A stretch of 64,000 nucleotides of DNA from Cyclaneusma minus (Eukaryota > Ascomycota > Leotiomycetes > Marthamycetales > Marthamycetaceae), in contig JAKZHN010000039.1 in NCBI GenBank assembly GCA_037179335.1, positions 278,899 through 342,898 on the forward strand. The letters are read 5' to 3'. Positions 22,101 to 32,444 of the stretch are shown piece by piece. Positions within the stretch are counted from its first letter, which is position 1. Every line of letters starts with the position of its first letter. The notes beneath the pieces were generated by a model, which was given only the letters and a program-made list of their open reading frames with translations, ran no database searches and was not told the origin of the DNA. Position numbers and translations under genes: made by a program.

Positions 22101-24953
22101 CTGGCAGCTGCCGACAATGTCCACGAATGGCCCGTACTGGAGCCGAAGGGCAACACCAGCCCTAGCGGCCCAATCTCTCCTCCGTGCACCTCTGTTGCTT
22201 TGCCTCCAAAGCCGGCGGTCAAGCCCATCAAGGCTGCCGAGAAGCCCAGCGAGAAGAGCAAGGCAGCGGAAGTCGCCAAGACTAAGGGCGTCAAGAAGGT
22301 TGAGCCCAAGGAAGTGGGAATGACTCCAGCAGTTCGACCCCCGATTGCTTCTCAGCCTGCAAAGCCTACTGCCAATGGCAAGGCTAAGAACACCGCTCAA
22401 ACCCCAGCCGCGGTTTCTTCTGTGATCACTAAGCCCATCGAGAAGGCTAAGCCCAAGCAGGTGGGCAAGACTGCAGCGGCTCAACCATCGAGCACCCCTC
22501 AGCCAGCAAAGCCTGTTGCCAACAGCGGCAAGGCCAAGCAACCCGTTCAAACCCCAGACGCCGTACCATCTGTGGTCGGCAAGCCCGTTGGACCGATTAA
22601 GCCCAAGGCAGTCGCCAAGCCCCAGGTGGCATTACCGTCTATCGCCTCCCAGCCTGCAAAGTCTGCGACCAAGGGCAAGGGAAAGGAGACCGCTAAGGTG
22701 GCAGCCGCTGCGCCTTCAGTAGTTGCGAAGCCCGCCCAGAAGGTCGTCTCCAAGGAAGTAGCCAAGACCTCTGTCGCTCAATCCTCTGCCGTTCCTGAGA
22801 CGAAGAAGCCTGTCATTCCCGCAGGTAAGTGCAAAGAAGTCCCATCCGCTCCTCCATCCCTCCCACAGCCGGCGGCCACTACGTCTGTTGTGTCCAAAGA
22901 CAACAAGGACACTCCCGTCGGACCTGTCCCTCGCGTGTCCCTTCCTCCATCCACTGTACCGAAGGAGGTCAAGCAGGTCAAGGAGGTTAAGGAGGTCGTC
23001 GCTCGAATCGTCCAGTCTGCTCCCAAGCGGCCCGTCACCCCGCCCATTGCGACGAAGCTCAACGAAGAGGCCGCTCCGATCATCCAGTCTGCCCCCAAGC
23101 GGCCTACGACCCCACCCGTCGTTACCCTTCCTCCATCCACTGCATCGAAGGAGGTCAAGGAGGCCAAAGAGGTCGTCGTTCCAATCATCCAGTCTGCGCC
23201 CAAACGACCTATGACGCCGCCCGTCGTTTGTTCATCCACTGTATGGTCTCCTGAGGTGCCCGTTGCCGTGGTGAATGAGCCCAAGATCAAGGAGGTAGCT
23301 CCGACTGCCCAACCTCCCAAGGTTTACGTTACCTCCCCGACTGTATCCGAAGTCTCAGAGATTCCTTCAGTGTCCGACTCTGTTCACAAGCGATCCTCTT
23401 CTCTGCCTGCTGATCTGAAGATCAACGAGGTCATTCCAACCACCGACCTATTCCCTAAGGAGACCGTCGCCTCTGCCGTTGTACCAGAGATCAAGGAGGA
23501 TGCATCTGTTGGCCAGAACACTTCTGAGATGCCGGCTACTCAGCAGACCGTGGAGGACGCTTCTGTTGATCGATCCGCCTCTGAACAGCCTGCTACCCAG
23601 CCACTCAACGCTGATATTGTGGCCGTTCTCTTGCAACATCTTGCGGACGAAGGCATTTCAACGTTTGCTGTCATTCCAGCTTTGCTGGCGAGACTTGAGG
23701 TGGAGACGAAGAGCGATAAGAAGGACTTGGCCAGCACCAAGGAGGCTTTAGCCAGAGCCAACGCTGAAGTCGCAGAGCTTACTACCAAGTTGAGCAACGT
23801 CGAGACCAAACTTGCTGGTACAGAGAGCAAACTTGCCATTATGAGCGGAGCATATGATGACAACTCCATTGAACTTCGCAGGGTCACAGACATCGCGTTA
23901 GGAGCTGACGAGGAAATTGACTCTCACGTCAAAGAAGCCAACGAGAAAATTGCAAATATGAAGGAGAGAATGGGTCTTGCCGAGGCTCGCAAGGAAAACT
24001 ACAAGAACCGGTCATTTTATCTGGAGAAGCTGCTGGACGATTGTTGGGGTGTAGGCTGGGAGGAGAAATGGGAGCGAGAGAAAGCCGAGGAGCAAGCCCG
24101 CGAGACCCAGGATGATGACCACAACATGCCCGAGTCCTACCCAGTCCAGCAGATGGACCAGTCGACCTCGCGTGGCCCCTACTCGCAGCCACCGCAGTTC
24201 GAGCCCGCCGGCTACCAGCCCAACGTGCCGATGCAAGAAGGCTACAACTACGGTGGAACGGACATGCGCCGTGTGCCAGGACCGCCGATACCAGGATACC
24301 CTAACGGCTATCCTCTGCCTGCTCTTCCTCCCCCTCCTCCGCAAGGTTTCTACGGCCTCCCAATGAACACCGCCCCAAACCATGGTGGCCATTGGGATCC
24401 CCACGGTGGTTTCGGAACTGTTCAGACGCATGTTCGCGGCGTGGATCTTCAGTATGGACCTCTTGATGCCCTCGCTCCGGCCTTTGTTTCCAACAACTCC
24501 TATGATCCCAACAGCCCTATGAACTATGACCCTCGAGTCTCCGGACCGTATTATCCTCAGTATGCTGGACAGCACGAGCAGCGTGGCTCGGGATCGATTG
24601 ATCACTCGCACCCCGCCCCTCCTCGCTCGTCCAACCAGAACGGTAACAATCGTCAGGAGCGCGGCGTCTGGTTCCCTCGCCAGGATGCCTACCACGGCGG
24701 TGACCACGGCCATGATGGAGGTCGCAACGAGGGACAGCGTGCTCGCCCCGAGCCGGTTTACCACAACAACGGCGGCTCGCAGCACGCTGGTGGTCAGAAG
24801 AGCGGTGGCGGCCAGAAGCACAACGGACCCAACCAGGGCGGTGGTGGTCAGAAGCACGGAGGATCCAACCAGGGCGGTTCCAAGGGCGGTTCCAAGGGCG
24901 GTTCCAAGGGTGGTTCCAACAAGGGCCAATCCCAGAAGGCCACCAGCAACTGA
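19163..24953 (+). CDS. Large MYND-like zinc-finger protein with repeats and coiled coil, function unknown
   Basis: Four exons (19163-19434, 19501-19641, 19709-19762 and 19832-24953) encode 1,862 residues. Residues 182-213 carry CGFCG, CSKC and CNEEC followed by His. This is a MYND-type arrangement, normally a protein-binding finger, but the usual last Cys after the His is missing. A folded-looking region of about 350 residues follows, roughly from SDWGFSGLAGDN to LNKRLGEVI. Next come Ala/Ser/Pro repeats (AASPTAxSTSHD), then a long Lys/Pro/Ala-rich segment with QPAKP and PIIQSAPKRPxTPPVV repeats. A coiled coil lies at about residues 1440-1530. The tail is Tyr/Pro/Gly-rich and ends in GGSKGGSKGGSKGG. 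The layout suggests a scaffold protein, but I do not recognise the gene. The first three introns are homologous and a decayed copy of the finger lies 3 kb upstream. Confidence 0.85.
19435..19831 (+). repeat. Three homologous introns separated by related short exons
   Basis: Introns 19435-19500, 19642-19708 and 19763-19831 (66, 67 and 69 bp) align along their length. All start GTAAGT, and they share ACCAAG, xTACTCT/xCACTCT, the GAGTTG core and ACCTGTGAT-like ends. All are in the same phase, splitting a GA|N codon. The following exons also start alike (NCTCGAAGC, encoding LEAQKRS and LEAKRRA). This fits duplication of an intron-plus-exon unit. Confidence 0.8.
21235..21440 (+). repeat. Coding repeat encoding AASPTAxSTSHD motifs
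   Basis: Six or so imperfect copies of a unit with CTCTCCGACAGCTA and CTACTTCTCACGACGCTGCC lie within the MYND-finger gene. They encode Ala/Ser/Pro/Thr-rich sequence that is probably disordered. Confidence 0.7.
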
Positions 24954-26055
24954 TCAAGCCGGTAAGCATGCCCCCCACCTACAGACACATCCAGCCCAAG
25001 TTCCTTTCCCTCTCTTTCTCAAGAAAACACTAACGTATCCATCAGTCTCATTTCAGTTCCGTTCCGCATAACTGGCTACGATTCGTTTGCATGCTTCTGA
25101 GATTTTCTCGCGATGGAAAAGCTTTACTTTCTACGATTAGTATGGGATGCTTCTAGGATTCTCTTGCTTTCGGGAAGCTTTCGCTTTTCATTCATGAGCA
25201 CTTCATGAATCTTCATAGCATAGAGAACTCTCACGAGCCACGATAGGGATAGGACTAGGTAGTATCAAAAAAAAAAGAACTTGTACATTACCATCAGATT
25301 TGTACCCTCCATCGCGATAAAAGGGCGTCGGTCCAATGACTTGCAACGACGGTGATTTCATCAGTGCACCACATCAAGCAAAATCTTGGGGAATTTCCCA
25401 AGTAATCGGGAATATGGAACCCAAGAAGTCTGGAATAACCCAAGAGATTAGGGATACCTCAGGTGATTAGGATAAACCAAAGTGATTGGGATTAACCCAA
25501 ATGACTAGATATAACTCGAATGATCAGGTTGCTGCCCAGATCGCTTTCGTAATTTGACTATGTCGCCGGTCCGCCTGTTTCGAGTTTTCCCACTGTCTAG
25601 TTTGCGAACCTTCGTGGTGGGAGTTCTTAGTGCCTAAGTAACCAAGATCGCTATACGAATTTGGCGAGGTTTTCGGATTTGGGTGAAGGTGACATTATAT
25701 TCGTTTCTGGATGTCAGTAATGCCCACATACAGGTGTCGGGATTTCAGGAAACTGTAAACAATTTATAGCACGTGGCAAGCTTGCTGAAAGAACCGACTA
25801 GTCTTCCTGTGCTTCTTCTAGATAGAATTCCATTCAACCCAAGCTCCTTGGCTTGAGTCAGGAGAATGACTGGCATGGAAAGTTTGATTGGACCGAAACC
25901 AGGTCTCTCCATACCGCTTGTTTCATTGAACATGGCCAGTAAGTGCCGATTTTGCCACCACTCGAACGCCGAAGCCAACAAGCGAACACCGTCCGCACAA
26001 CGCCATCCAGCACCAGAAACGCCAGTATCCCTCATCTCGCCCCGCTCTCCGCGGT
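24954..26055. other. Intergenic, MYND gene 3' side to RRS1 3' end
   Basis: No gene is supported. It holds the 3' regions of both flanking convergent genes, a short duplicated motif (GCTTCTxxGATTxTCTxGC near 25093 and 25150) and the 19-bp repeat array. The minus-strand frame at 25745-26035 has no motif. Confidence 0.5.
25383..25528. repeat. 19-bp repeat array, seven or so units
   Basis: Tandem units approximate ATAACCCAAGTGATTAGGG. The first contains a perfect short palindrome, CTTGGG-GAATTT-CCCAAG. The same unit and orientation recur inside the RSA4 intron at 58.6 kb and, reduced, at 10.8 kb. Confidence 0.75.
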
Positions 26056-26758
26056 TCAGTTCCCGCTCTTCCGTCCCTTCCTATCATTCGCCCGCTCTCT
26101 CCTTTCCTGCCTCTTCATCTTCTCTTTCCTCTCCTCTCTCTTCAACACCCTCGAATCAGCAGTCTTGCCAGCCTTCTCCTTGTCCATATCAACCTCCACA
26201 ATCCAATCCTGCTCGCCCTTCTTGTTGGCGCCCTTGTATCCCCATTTGGGCACCCATTCCTGGGTTGACTCGTCGAAGACTAGGTTTTGGCGTGCGTCCT
26301 TGGTCTTGGCTTTAATGCCCTTCTTGCGCGCGAACTTTTGCCATGTGGTTTCGGGCTTGGGGGTGGGCAGGGGCTTTTCGCGGGGGAGGCGGGTGGAGGG
26401 AGCAGTCAAGGTGAGGAGGACGCCTGCTCGGGGTGTTAGCAAGCTTTTTCGGTTCCAAAGATTTAAGCATACCGTTTTCTGTCGAGGTGATGGGGCAAGT
26501 GGTGAGCAGCTGGTTGATGAGAACTTGGGCGCCATCGCGAGCTGTGGCAGCGAGAACTTCTTCGCGGTCATCGGCAGTGAAAGCAGGAAGTGGATTCGGG
26601 TCGCTGCAGAGGAGGAAGCCCAGGTCGAAATTGTAAGGAGTGGGCTTGTTGACGGTGACGGGAAGCGGTTTGGGTTCCGATTCCTCCATGGCTGCTATCG
26701 ATTGCTCGGATTTGTCTTGGGATGGCGAGTTTGGACTTGTCGTTGCGCGGAGGGACAT
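26056..26758 (-). CDS. RRS1: Ribosome biogenesis regulatory protein Rrs1
   Basis: Rrs1 works with Rpf2 to place 5S ribonucleoprotein into the pre-60S ribosome in the nucleolus. Exons are 26758-26473 and 26423-26056. The intron (donor GTATGC, acceptor GAGCAG) joins ENG to VLLTLTAPSTRLPREKPLP in phase. Family landmarks are LPVTVNKPTPYNFDLG, RDGAQVLINQLL, LPREKPLPTPKPETTWQKFA, KKGIKAKTKDARQNLVFDE and WVPKWGYKGANK. A Lys/Arg-rich tail follows. Starting at 26758 gives 217 residues; starting at 26689 (MEESEPK) gives 194, close to the 203 of yeast, and both are possible. It is head to head with the mitoribosomal gene RSM23. Confidence 0.93.
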
Positions 26759-26910
26759 TTGCTGAACTTTTTTGGAAGATTTACGACAGAGGCGGCCGCT
26801 AGCGCCCGGAGCTAGTGCCACAGTTTATCCGGTGCTCAAATCTCGAAGCTCCGACTTTCACCTCGATCAACCCACGCGACCAGCCCTTGAGGTCGCCAAT
26901 TCCCGTCGCC
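26759..26910. promoter_or_regulatory. Compact bidirectional promoter, RRS1/RSM23
   Basis: Only about 150 bases (220 if RRS1 starts at 26689) separate two divergent genes for cytoplasmic and mitochondrial ribosome production. Shared control is therefore likely. I see no TATA box. Confidence 0.5.
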
Positions 26911-28374
26911 ATGGCTTCGACAAGTCGCTGGCAGTGCCTGCTACGGCCTGCGAGACTGCCAATCTCTCCTGAACTCCGAAACCCTACCTTCCACAACCCT
27001 GCCCGAACCTTTACCTCGACCTCCGCATCATCCTTCCCAGCGCCGAAGCAGGCCGCCAAGGGCGAAGTGCAATCGAGAAAAGGTGTGAAGACGCTGAAGA
27101 TCAAGAAGAGGGCCCCCCCTCAGAAGACTGGAAAGCCGCCTGCACCAGGAGAGCGGAAGGCCATGAGGAAGCGGATCGTGCTGAGCAATACCAATGCCTT
27201 GGAAGTACCGTGGTTAGAGGATTTCACGACAGCCAATCTTACCAAAGAGTCGACCATCACCAAGGTGAAGGGAATTCCTGAAAGTGTGGTGGATCAGTTG
27301 AGGGCTGTGGATGCCTTCAAGACGAAACAAGCATGGAGTCTGTTCAGGAGACCTGGGATGCTGATCAGGAAAGAGACGGTCGAGCTTGCTCAGATGCTGG
27401 AAAGAGTGCACCAGGACAGGTTGACCGAGAGGCTGGTAATCGATGGAGCAAGAGGGACCGGAAAGAGCATGGTGCTTCTACAAGCTATTGCCGCGGCTTA
27501 TGCAAGAGGCTGGATTGTCTTGAATATCCCAGAAGGTATGCTGTCACGACATGCTTACAAGAAGCAATGCGCTGACTGACTCACTTTAGCCCAGGAGTTG
27601 ACGACGGCTGTCACGGCATATGCCCCGATTCCAGATACGAAGCCCGTACTGTATTCTCAGAATACCTATGTTGCCAACTTGTTAGGCCAAATTGCCAAAG
27701 CCAACGGCACCCTTCTGTCTAAGATGGAAGTCACGAAAAAACACGACCTGCCCATTCCTCTTCAGTCGAACATTTCCCTCTCCCGCCTTGCCGAACTCGG
27801 CGCTCGTGACCCGGAGATTGCGTGGCCAGTCTTCCAAGCCTTCTGGTTCGAGATCACAGCGCCCGGGCGCCCACAGATCCTTATGAGCCTTGACGGTCTG
27901 AGCCATATCATGAAATTCAGCGACTACCGAACCCCGGATTTCGAGCTGATCCATGCCCATGACCTCAGCCTGGTCAAGCATTTTGTTGACCACTTGTCCG
28001 GAAAAGCCTCGCTGCCCAATGGTGGTGCCATAGTGGCTGCTACTTCCAAGGGCAATTCGCCTATCACTTATGCTGTGGACATTGCAATGCAACGGCAGGC
28101 CGAGAGGCAAGCAGGTGTGGCAGAGGAGGAGATCTCGAGACCGGATCCATGGAAGAAGCTGGATCAGAGGTCGTACGAGGTCTTACAAAAGGCGAAGGTC
28201 ATGCAGTTAAAGGGACTGAGCAAAGAAGAGGCCAGAGGCTTGATGGAGTACTGGGCTGCGAGTGGGCTGTTGAGGCAAAGGGTGGACGAAAAGAACGTCA
28301 CCGAGAGGTGGGCTTTGGGCGGAAGTGGTGTTGTCGGAGAGATCGAACGAAACGCTCTGTGGATGAGGATATAG
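26911..28374 (+). CDS. RSM23: Mitochondrial small-subunit ribosomal protein mS29 (Rsm23/DAP3 family)
   Basis: This is a GTP-binding component of the mitochondrial small ribosomal subunit. Exons are 26911-27535 and 27590-28374, giving 469 residues. The intron (GTATGC...TTTAG) joins NIPE to AQELTT in phase. The N-terminus is Arg/Ser-rich without acidic residues (STSRWQCLLRPARLP), as expected for mitochondrial import. The P-loop GARGTGKS is followed by VLLQAIAAAYARGWIVLNIPEAQEL and YSQNTYVANLL, typical of the DAP3 family. The segment PQILMSLDGLSHIMKFSDYR contains the Walker B-like region. A basic Lys-rich segment (VKTLKIKKRAPPQ) precedes the conserved core. Confidence 0.93.
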
Positions 28375-29356
28375 TATACGACAATGGCGCAAAATGTGTA
28401 TTATAGGACTATGCCCCATGTATTCAAATGACCTGGGGGATCTGCTGCATGGAGGTCTTGTGGGATAAGATGCTTATGTCTGGATTTGTCAGAGCTTAAC
28501 AAAGGCGCCCGGTGAGTCTCGAATTCTCTCTTGTATCTAAGCCCCAGCTGCTTTCATCATCGGCTTTTCTCCTGCATCGTCATTTGCATGAAACGCATAG
28601 ACATGGACGCTTCTCGATGTTCGAAGTTCAGTCAAGTTGTTTCGTGGCGCCCCACTTCGCCCGGGCGCGGGTTTTTCCGCCCGGCCGGAGAATATTGAAA
28701 TTGATTTCTAGACATGTTGAAACGCTTTCCTCCGTATCCTTCGTTTCCTTGATATTGCGCGATCCATAATTGCTCTCAAAAATCAGCAAAGAAATTTGGT
28801 CCACTCTGTCCCATGTCCGCGTGGCTGGCTTTGATATTGCCGCCTTGGGTGCCAATATGAGAGGGCGCTTGGACGGCCATGCTGACGGCGAAATATGTGC
28901 CCAGGGGGGACGACTAGGCGCAAAACGAAACGCATCACTTCAACTCCATTGGACCTTTCAAGCTATCGTTGTCTTAGATCGCGGGGCCATGTGGAATGGG
29001 GCGGGGTGAGCCATAGCATTGGATTCATGTTGATGAAGCTTGTCGTCGTCAGCTCCCTAGCCGTCCATCCGGCCCATCCCTTGGCGATCAGGTAGGGCTG
29101 TTGGCTTGCAGTACATATGATGGACGTCTGCCTCTGTCCTCGAGTTCTTCTCCTCTTCTCTCTCTAACCCTGGTGTCTTTCTTTCTCCAGTCACTCATTT
29201 TCTGCTCTTTGCAACCCACCGCCTTGACGGCATTGCTAGGCTAGTCCTCAGCATTTCACTTTCTTTTTCACACGAATCCTTTCAAACAGATCCTCGTCTT
29301 CTTTTCACGGACCGAACATATCATTATCATCCTGATTTGAGGGAAATACTGTCACC
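28375..29356. other. Cellobiose dehydrogenase promoter region
   Basis: No gene seen. The last 200 bases before the ATG are rich in CT tracts (for example CTTTCTTTCTCC near 29178), common in strong fungal promoters. GC-rich, CreA-like motifs occur around 28.98-29.01 kb. Confidence 0.5.
28981..29006 (+). promoter_or_regulatory. Two GCGGGG motifs fitting the CreA/Mig1 consensus
   Basis: GCGGGG at 28981-28986 and 29001-29006 fits SYGGRG, the carbon-catabolite repressor site. Paired sites about 350 bases before a lignocellulose-related gene would fit glucose repression. The motif is short, so this is only a candidate. Confidence 0.35.
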
Positions 29357-31730
29357 ATGCGTTCTGTTACCTCTCTCCTGGCGTTCGCCGCTGGAGCATA
29401 TGCTCAGTCCTACGCTTATACGGATCCGGCTTCTGGCATTACTTTCCAAGCTTACCAGGATGCCGATACAAGCTTTCAGTATGGTATGGTGTTGCCAGAG
29501 ACTGTGGGGACCGACTTCATTGGTCAAATCGTCATGCCCACCAACGGTACCGGCTATGGAGGAATCTCCCTTACGAGTGAAATGGTGGGCAGTATGTTGA
29601 TTGTTGCTTGGCCCAACTCTGGCTCGGTTGTCGCCTCTCTTCGCGAGACTAGGTATGTTCTCGACCGAAAGACATCTGGAAGACTCTCCTTTTGCTGACT
29701 GTCATGGCAGTGGGTATACTTCTCCCTCGGTCTACAGCAATGATAGCATTTCTCTGGCATCAATCTCCAATGGCACCTACGTCAACTCGACGCACATGTC
29801 CTACACTTTCCTCTGTTCAGGGTGCATTGGAAACACCGAGACCTTTGACGCCTCTACCACCAACCTGATTGTTGGCTGGGCCTACGGCACAAACACCGTC
29901 AGCAACGCTGCAAGTTCATCCGGATCTAGCTTCCAGTACCATGACGCTGGCTACGGTGACTTCGACTTGGACTTGTCGAGTGCTACCTCTGCCGACTACT
30001 CCACCTATGCTTCGATGGCGACCGTCAGCAACTCAACTGATTCAACTTCCTCTTCTACTTGCAGCACCACTGGCTCTAATGTCACTGCTACCGTTTCAAA
30101 CACTACATACGACTACATTGTCGCTGGTGGTGGCCCGGCAGGCATCATTGCTGCTGAGCGTATTGCCGAGGCCGGCAAGTCCGTTCTGCTGATCGAGCGT
30201 GGTGAGGCCTCCACTTACTCGTCCGGTGGCCGGGCAACTGTCGACTGGAACGACACTGTGACTCAGTATGACGTCCCTGGCATGTCTTACTACCTCACCA
30301 CCTCGAGCATCGATACCTCCGAGTACTGCTCCGACACTGCCGATATGGCCGGATGTCTCCTCGGTGGAGGTACCATGGTCAACGCTCTGATGTTCGTGCG
30401 ACCCCAAGAAGCCGACTTCGATGACAAGTGGCCTACCGGCTGGAAGTGGTCTGACGTTAGCGATGCTGCTGAGCGCCTCTACGAGCGTAACCCAGGAACT
30501 ACCATGGCCTCCATGGACCACAAGCGCTACGACCAGTCTGCCTGGGAAGTGCTGGAGACCTTCTTCAACAAGTCCCTAGGCTATTCGCAAGTTGACGCCA
30601 TTGAGCAGCCTAATGCTAAGACCGCAGTCTACTCCTACCCACCATGGGACATCCAGGACGGTCTGCGCGCTGGCCCAGTCAAGTCCTACCTGCCCCTTGC
30701 CAAGACCCACAGCAACTTCCATATGAGCCTGAACACCAAAGTCATCCGCGCCGTGCGCACCAACACTACCATCTCCGGCGTCGAAGTTGAGCTCTCTTCC
30801 GGTGCCCGCCAAATCATCAACCTGAACGAAGGCGGTTCCGTGATCCTCGCTGCCGGCTCCATGTCCACCCCCCGCATTCTCTTCAACTCCGGAATCGGCC
30901 CCTCCGAGCAAATCCAAACTGTCGAGTCCGGCTGCACATCCGTCACTCTTCCATCCGAAGACCAATGGATCGACCTCCCAGTCGGCGAGAACCTCAAAGA
31001 CCACCCCATCTTCGAGCTCACCTTCAACACTACCATGATCAGCAGCAACAACACCATGTTCTCCACCCAATTCACCGACCCCTCTACCACGAACATCGAC
31101 ATGTTCGCGCAAGGCTCCGGCCCGCTCGCGCAGTCAGGCCAGCGCTTCATCTTCTGGACTAGCATGGAAACTAGCAACGGCACGCAATACTTCCAAGGCA
31201 CGTGCCGCTCGACCGACGCCGGCACCGTCACCATCAAGCTGTACCTGACCCACGGCTTGACATCCACCGGTGTCCTCGGCATCGACGCACAGGGCTCTAC
31301 AACCTACGTTACGAAGCCTTGGATGAACACAGCCGCCGACCAAGACAACATGGCAACCATGATCGACAAGCTGCTCGACGCAGCGCGCAACTCGTCGGTT
31401 ATCTCTTACTCGGGCTCAGCTACCGGTGCGTCGATTGTCGCAGCAGCTGATTACACGCAGGGTGATCACTTTGTGGGTACGGCGATTATGGGGACGAGCA
31501 ATGATGGTACTAGTGTGGTGGACACGGATACTAAGGTTTGGGGAACGGATAACTTGTATGTTGTGGATGCTTCTATCCATCCTGATTTGCCGACGGGCAA
31601 TATTCAGGCGCCTGTTATGATTGTGGCGGAGAAGGCTGTGGAAAAGATTTTGGCGGGTGGGAGTGCGGATGTTGCTACTGGTGAAAGTGAGGGTGAGGGC
31701 GAGGATGATGATGATTACTGTGAGTTTTAG
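29357..31730 (+). CDS. Cellobiose dehydrogenase, cytochrome plus flavin domains, no cellulose-binding module
   Basis: This is a secreted flavocytochrome that oxidises cellobiose and can pass electrons through its haem domain to lytic polysaccharide monooxygenases. Exons are 29357-29652 and 29711-31730, giving 771 residues. The signal peptide is MRSVTSLLAFAAGAYA. The N-terminal cytochrome domain has the expected haem ligands: Met in TSEMVGSMLIVAW and His in FQYHDAGYGDFD. The Cys pair of FLCSGCIG is conserved. A Ser/Thr-rich linker leads to the GMC flavin domain with YDYIVAGGGPAG. The catalytic His and Asn fall in GDHFVGTAIMG and PTGNIQAPVMIVAEKAVE. There is no C-terminal cellulose-binding module; the protein ends in an acidic run, GESEGEGEDDDDYCEF. 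A GMC oxidase of different substrate range is less likely because the haem domain is complete. Confidence 0.92.
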
Positions 31731-32444
31731 AAGAGATGTGTTGAGTGTTTGCTCCCGAAGCCGGTGTGAGGAGGACTTTCATGTATATACTATTATTGAG
31801 CATTCGTAAGAACGCTGAGCATTTGTTTCAGACACCACGATACCAAATTTGACGTGCAGCATGAGACTGAACCACTCAAGCATGAGCTAGCGAGCTTATG
31901 AACCAGGTCCAAGCTTTCAGCTAGAGAATGTCATTGGGATGGCTTTGAGGTTTGTTGTCAAGAGCCCGTTTGTGAGATGCCTTTCAAGCTCAAGCACAGA
32001 CTCCCAAAACACCAAAGTCAAAGTTGACAATAATATGAGGGCGCGTAAACCCCTTTATCCTGCCGTATTTGGAGATCTGATAATCTGATTGGCTCCAGCA
32101 GAAACGCAGAATGCCTGAAAATATAATGCAGGCTATGTGTGGACTGTGGATCGAGATTTGAATCCTTTCATATCCCTTCATGTACAAAATCTCATGAATT
32201 TTACCAAAAATAAATGCATATATTCCAATATACCCACGCTTTCTTGCGAAATTCCATTTCCAGCTTCGTATCAAAATCCGTGCCAAAACGCATTTACTCA
32301 TTCCCAAATTCGTTACACGAAATTACCAGCCCCGAGGCCCCAATTCGACAAGTCCACTCCAACCACTAATCACAGACAAAATGTCGTCCACGCATCCATG
32401 TCTGTCCCAAATCCAAAATCCCCCCTCGAACTTAGCCTATCCAA
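31731..32444. other. Intergenic, convergent gene ends
   Basis: No gene seen between the cellobiose dehydrogenase stop and the stop of the rhodopsin-like gene. Short frames carry no motif. Confidence 0.5.

Noticed and set aside
24012..24929. Antisense open frame of 305 codons within the MYND-finger gene, and similar antisense frames at 21.2-23.3 kb
   Set aside because: They are shadows of GC-biased repeats on the coding strand, with no motif and no splice signals.
25943..26815. Plus-strand frame of 290 codons opposite RRS1
   Set aside because: RRS1 on the minus strand is unambiguous; this frame is its complement.
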